Shown piece after piece: positions 33,225 through 33,908 of a stretch of 33,908 nt of DNA. Below the pieces are notes generated by a model. It was not told the DNA's origin. It saw nothing but the letters and a program-made list of their open reading frames with translations, and did not search any database. The translations under genes and the position numbers were made by a program. Numbering within the stretch: the first letter of the stretch is position 1; every line of letters starts with the position of its first letter. This DNA comes from Deltaproteobacteria bacterium (GTDB lineage: Bacteria; Myxococcota_A; Polyangia; Haliangiales; Haliangiaceae), in the NCBI GenBank assembly GCA_025353585.1, contig JANXOM010000341.1, positions 1-33,908 on the forward strand, read 5' to 3'.

Positions 33225-33773
33225 GTGGAACGGCGCGTGTGGTGGGTCGCGATGATCGTGTGGCTCGCGGCGGCGGCCGTGCTCGTTATCGGGCTTGCAT
33301 CGCCCCTGCGAGAGCTCCGACGTCCATACCGCGCGACTTCATCCGACCAGTATCGCGAGCAGGATGTGGACCTTCCGCTCGAAGCGGCGTGCGCACTGGC
33401 CGCGTCGGAGATCGTCGTGGCCGGCGCGTGTCTGCTGGCGATGCTCGCCGGGCGTCCGCGCAACTACGTGCCACGCGTCGGGTCTCTGTTCGGTGTGGTC
33501 ATCGCGGTAGCCGGCCCGCCGTTCGTCCTGGTCTACGCTCGGCTCGTGAGCACCAGCGACGGCGCGATCATCACGCGCTACGGGCTCTGGGTGATGTGCG
33601 CCGGCTTCATCGCCTGCGCGGCGCCCGCGGCGTGGCTCCGGCAGATCGCGGCTACCCAGGCCCGCCGGAGCCAGGACGACCTCGCCTCCATGAATCGTGC
33701 GCAGCTCGTCGCCGAGGGCGGAATCGTCCCGGATGCGGCCGCCGTGGTGCTCGACGATTCACCGGAGCTCTGA
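33225..33773 (+). CDS. Four-helix membrane protein of unknown function
   Basis: 182 residues from a GTG at 33225; a TACCCT box ends six bases before it, consistent with a leaderless mRNA, and longer frames overlap the ankyrin gene. Four hydrophobic segments are seen: about 5-27 (WWVAMIVWLAAAAVLVIG), 55-73 (LAASEIVVAGACLLAML), 85-108 (GSLFGVVIAVAGPPFVLVYA) and 120-140 (WVMCAGFIACAAPAAWL). A charged C-terminal tail faces the cytoplasm. No family is recognised. Confidence 0.7.
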   Translation: MERRVWWVAMIVWLAAAAVLVIGLASPLRELRRPYRATSSDQYREQDVDLPLEAACALAASEIVVAGACLLAMLAGRPRNYVPRVGSLFGVVIAVAGPPFVLVYARLVSTSDGAIITRYGLWVMCAGFIACAAPAAWLRQIAATQARRSQDDLASMNRAQLVAEGGIVPDAAAVVLDDSPEL

Positions 33774-33908
33774 AGCGGGGGGCTCGGGCGCGTCCTCGCT
33801 CGTCGCCCGGCTCGAGCATGAACGGCAAGCCGTGCGCGCTCACCGGATCGCGCCACCGGGAACGGCCCCGTGTCCTCGTTGCTACGCAACACGCGCAGCC
33901 GCGCTGCG
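33774..33908. other. Right edge, no gene seen
   Basis: 135 bp without a supported gene, hairpin with T tract or repeat. The frames that cross it have the arginine-rich composition of shadow frames. Confidence 0.5.

Overview
The window is very GC-rich DNA with dense coding on both strands. Its gene set (glmS next to a small lipoprotein gene, leaderless-looking starts, a lipoprotein with no recognised fold, ankyrin and four-helix membrane proteins) suggests a myxobacterium-like (Myxococcota) chromosome. This is an inference from style; there is no rRNA or other strong taxonomic marker.

Left flank (1-4535): the 5' part of glmS and a small lipoprotein gene (minus strand), a single-pass membrane protein of unknown function, an APC-family amino-acid permease, and tRNA-Gly(GCC) with a clear promoter.

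Integrated element (about 4536-32044, 27.5 kb): it sits in the 3' end of tRNA-Gly. A perfect 23-bp copy of the tRNA 3' end (4536-4558) recurs at 32022-32044, so both ends appear to be captured. From left to right it holds: a tyrosine integrase and an excisionase-like protein; a minus-strand run of ten small genes (6490 back to 5946 and 13231 back to 6499, most with strong Shine-Dalgarno boxes) that includes a degenerate M23 peptidase, an M23 peptidase fused to a GIY-YIG nuclease, and membrane, basic and repeat proteins; a 425-bp control region with three tandem 10-bp repeats spaced exactly 20 bp and several inverted repeats; a lipoprotein gene; a sigma-like / small protein / ImmA-type protease operon; and then a defence island. 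No terminase, portal, recognisable capsid, packaging ATPase, relaxase or replication initiator is visible. The left half looks like the core of an unusual non-tailed virus-like or satellite element.

Defence island (16.8-31.6 kb): two HEPN-like genes in convergent orientation, then a tight plus-strand operon. The operon contains a SAP-domain DNA methyltransferase split by a single in-frame TAG; a protein with three zinc ribbons, an SNF2-type helicase and a C-terminal Rrp8-like methyltransferase; a nuclease-STAND NTPase with an Avs-like architecture; and a HEPN-like protein. A separate two-gene unit follows, with a stand-alone DprA-like protein and a ComF-like phosphoribosyltransferase. The 425 bp before the right end are rich in palindromes and carry shortened copies of the tRNA-Gly acceptor stem.

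Right flank (32045-33908): an ankyrin-repeat protein and a four-helix membrane protein. The best candidates for an undescribed system are the helicase-Rrp8 operon (18420-29849) and the M23-GIY-YIG module (6499-13231) with its repeat-bearing control region.
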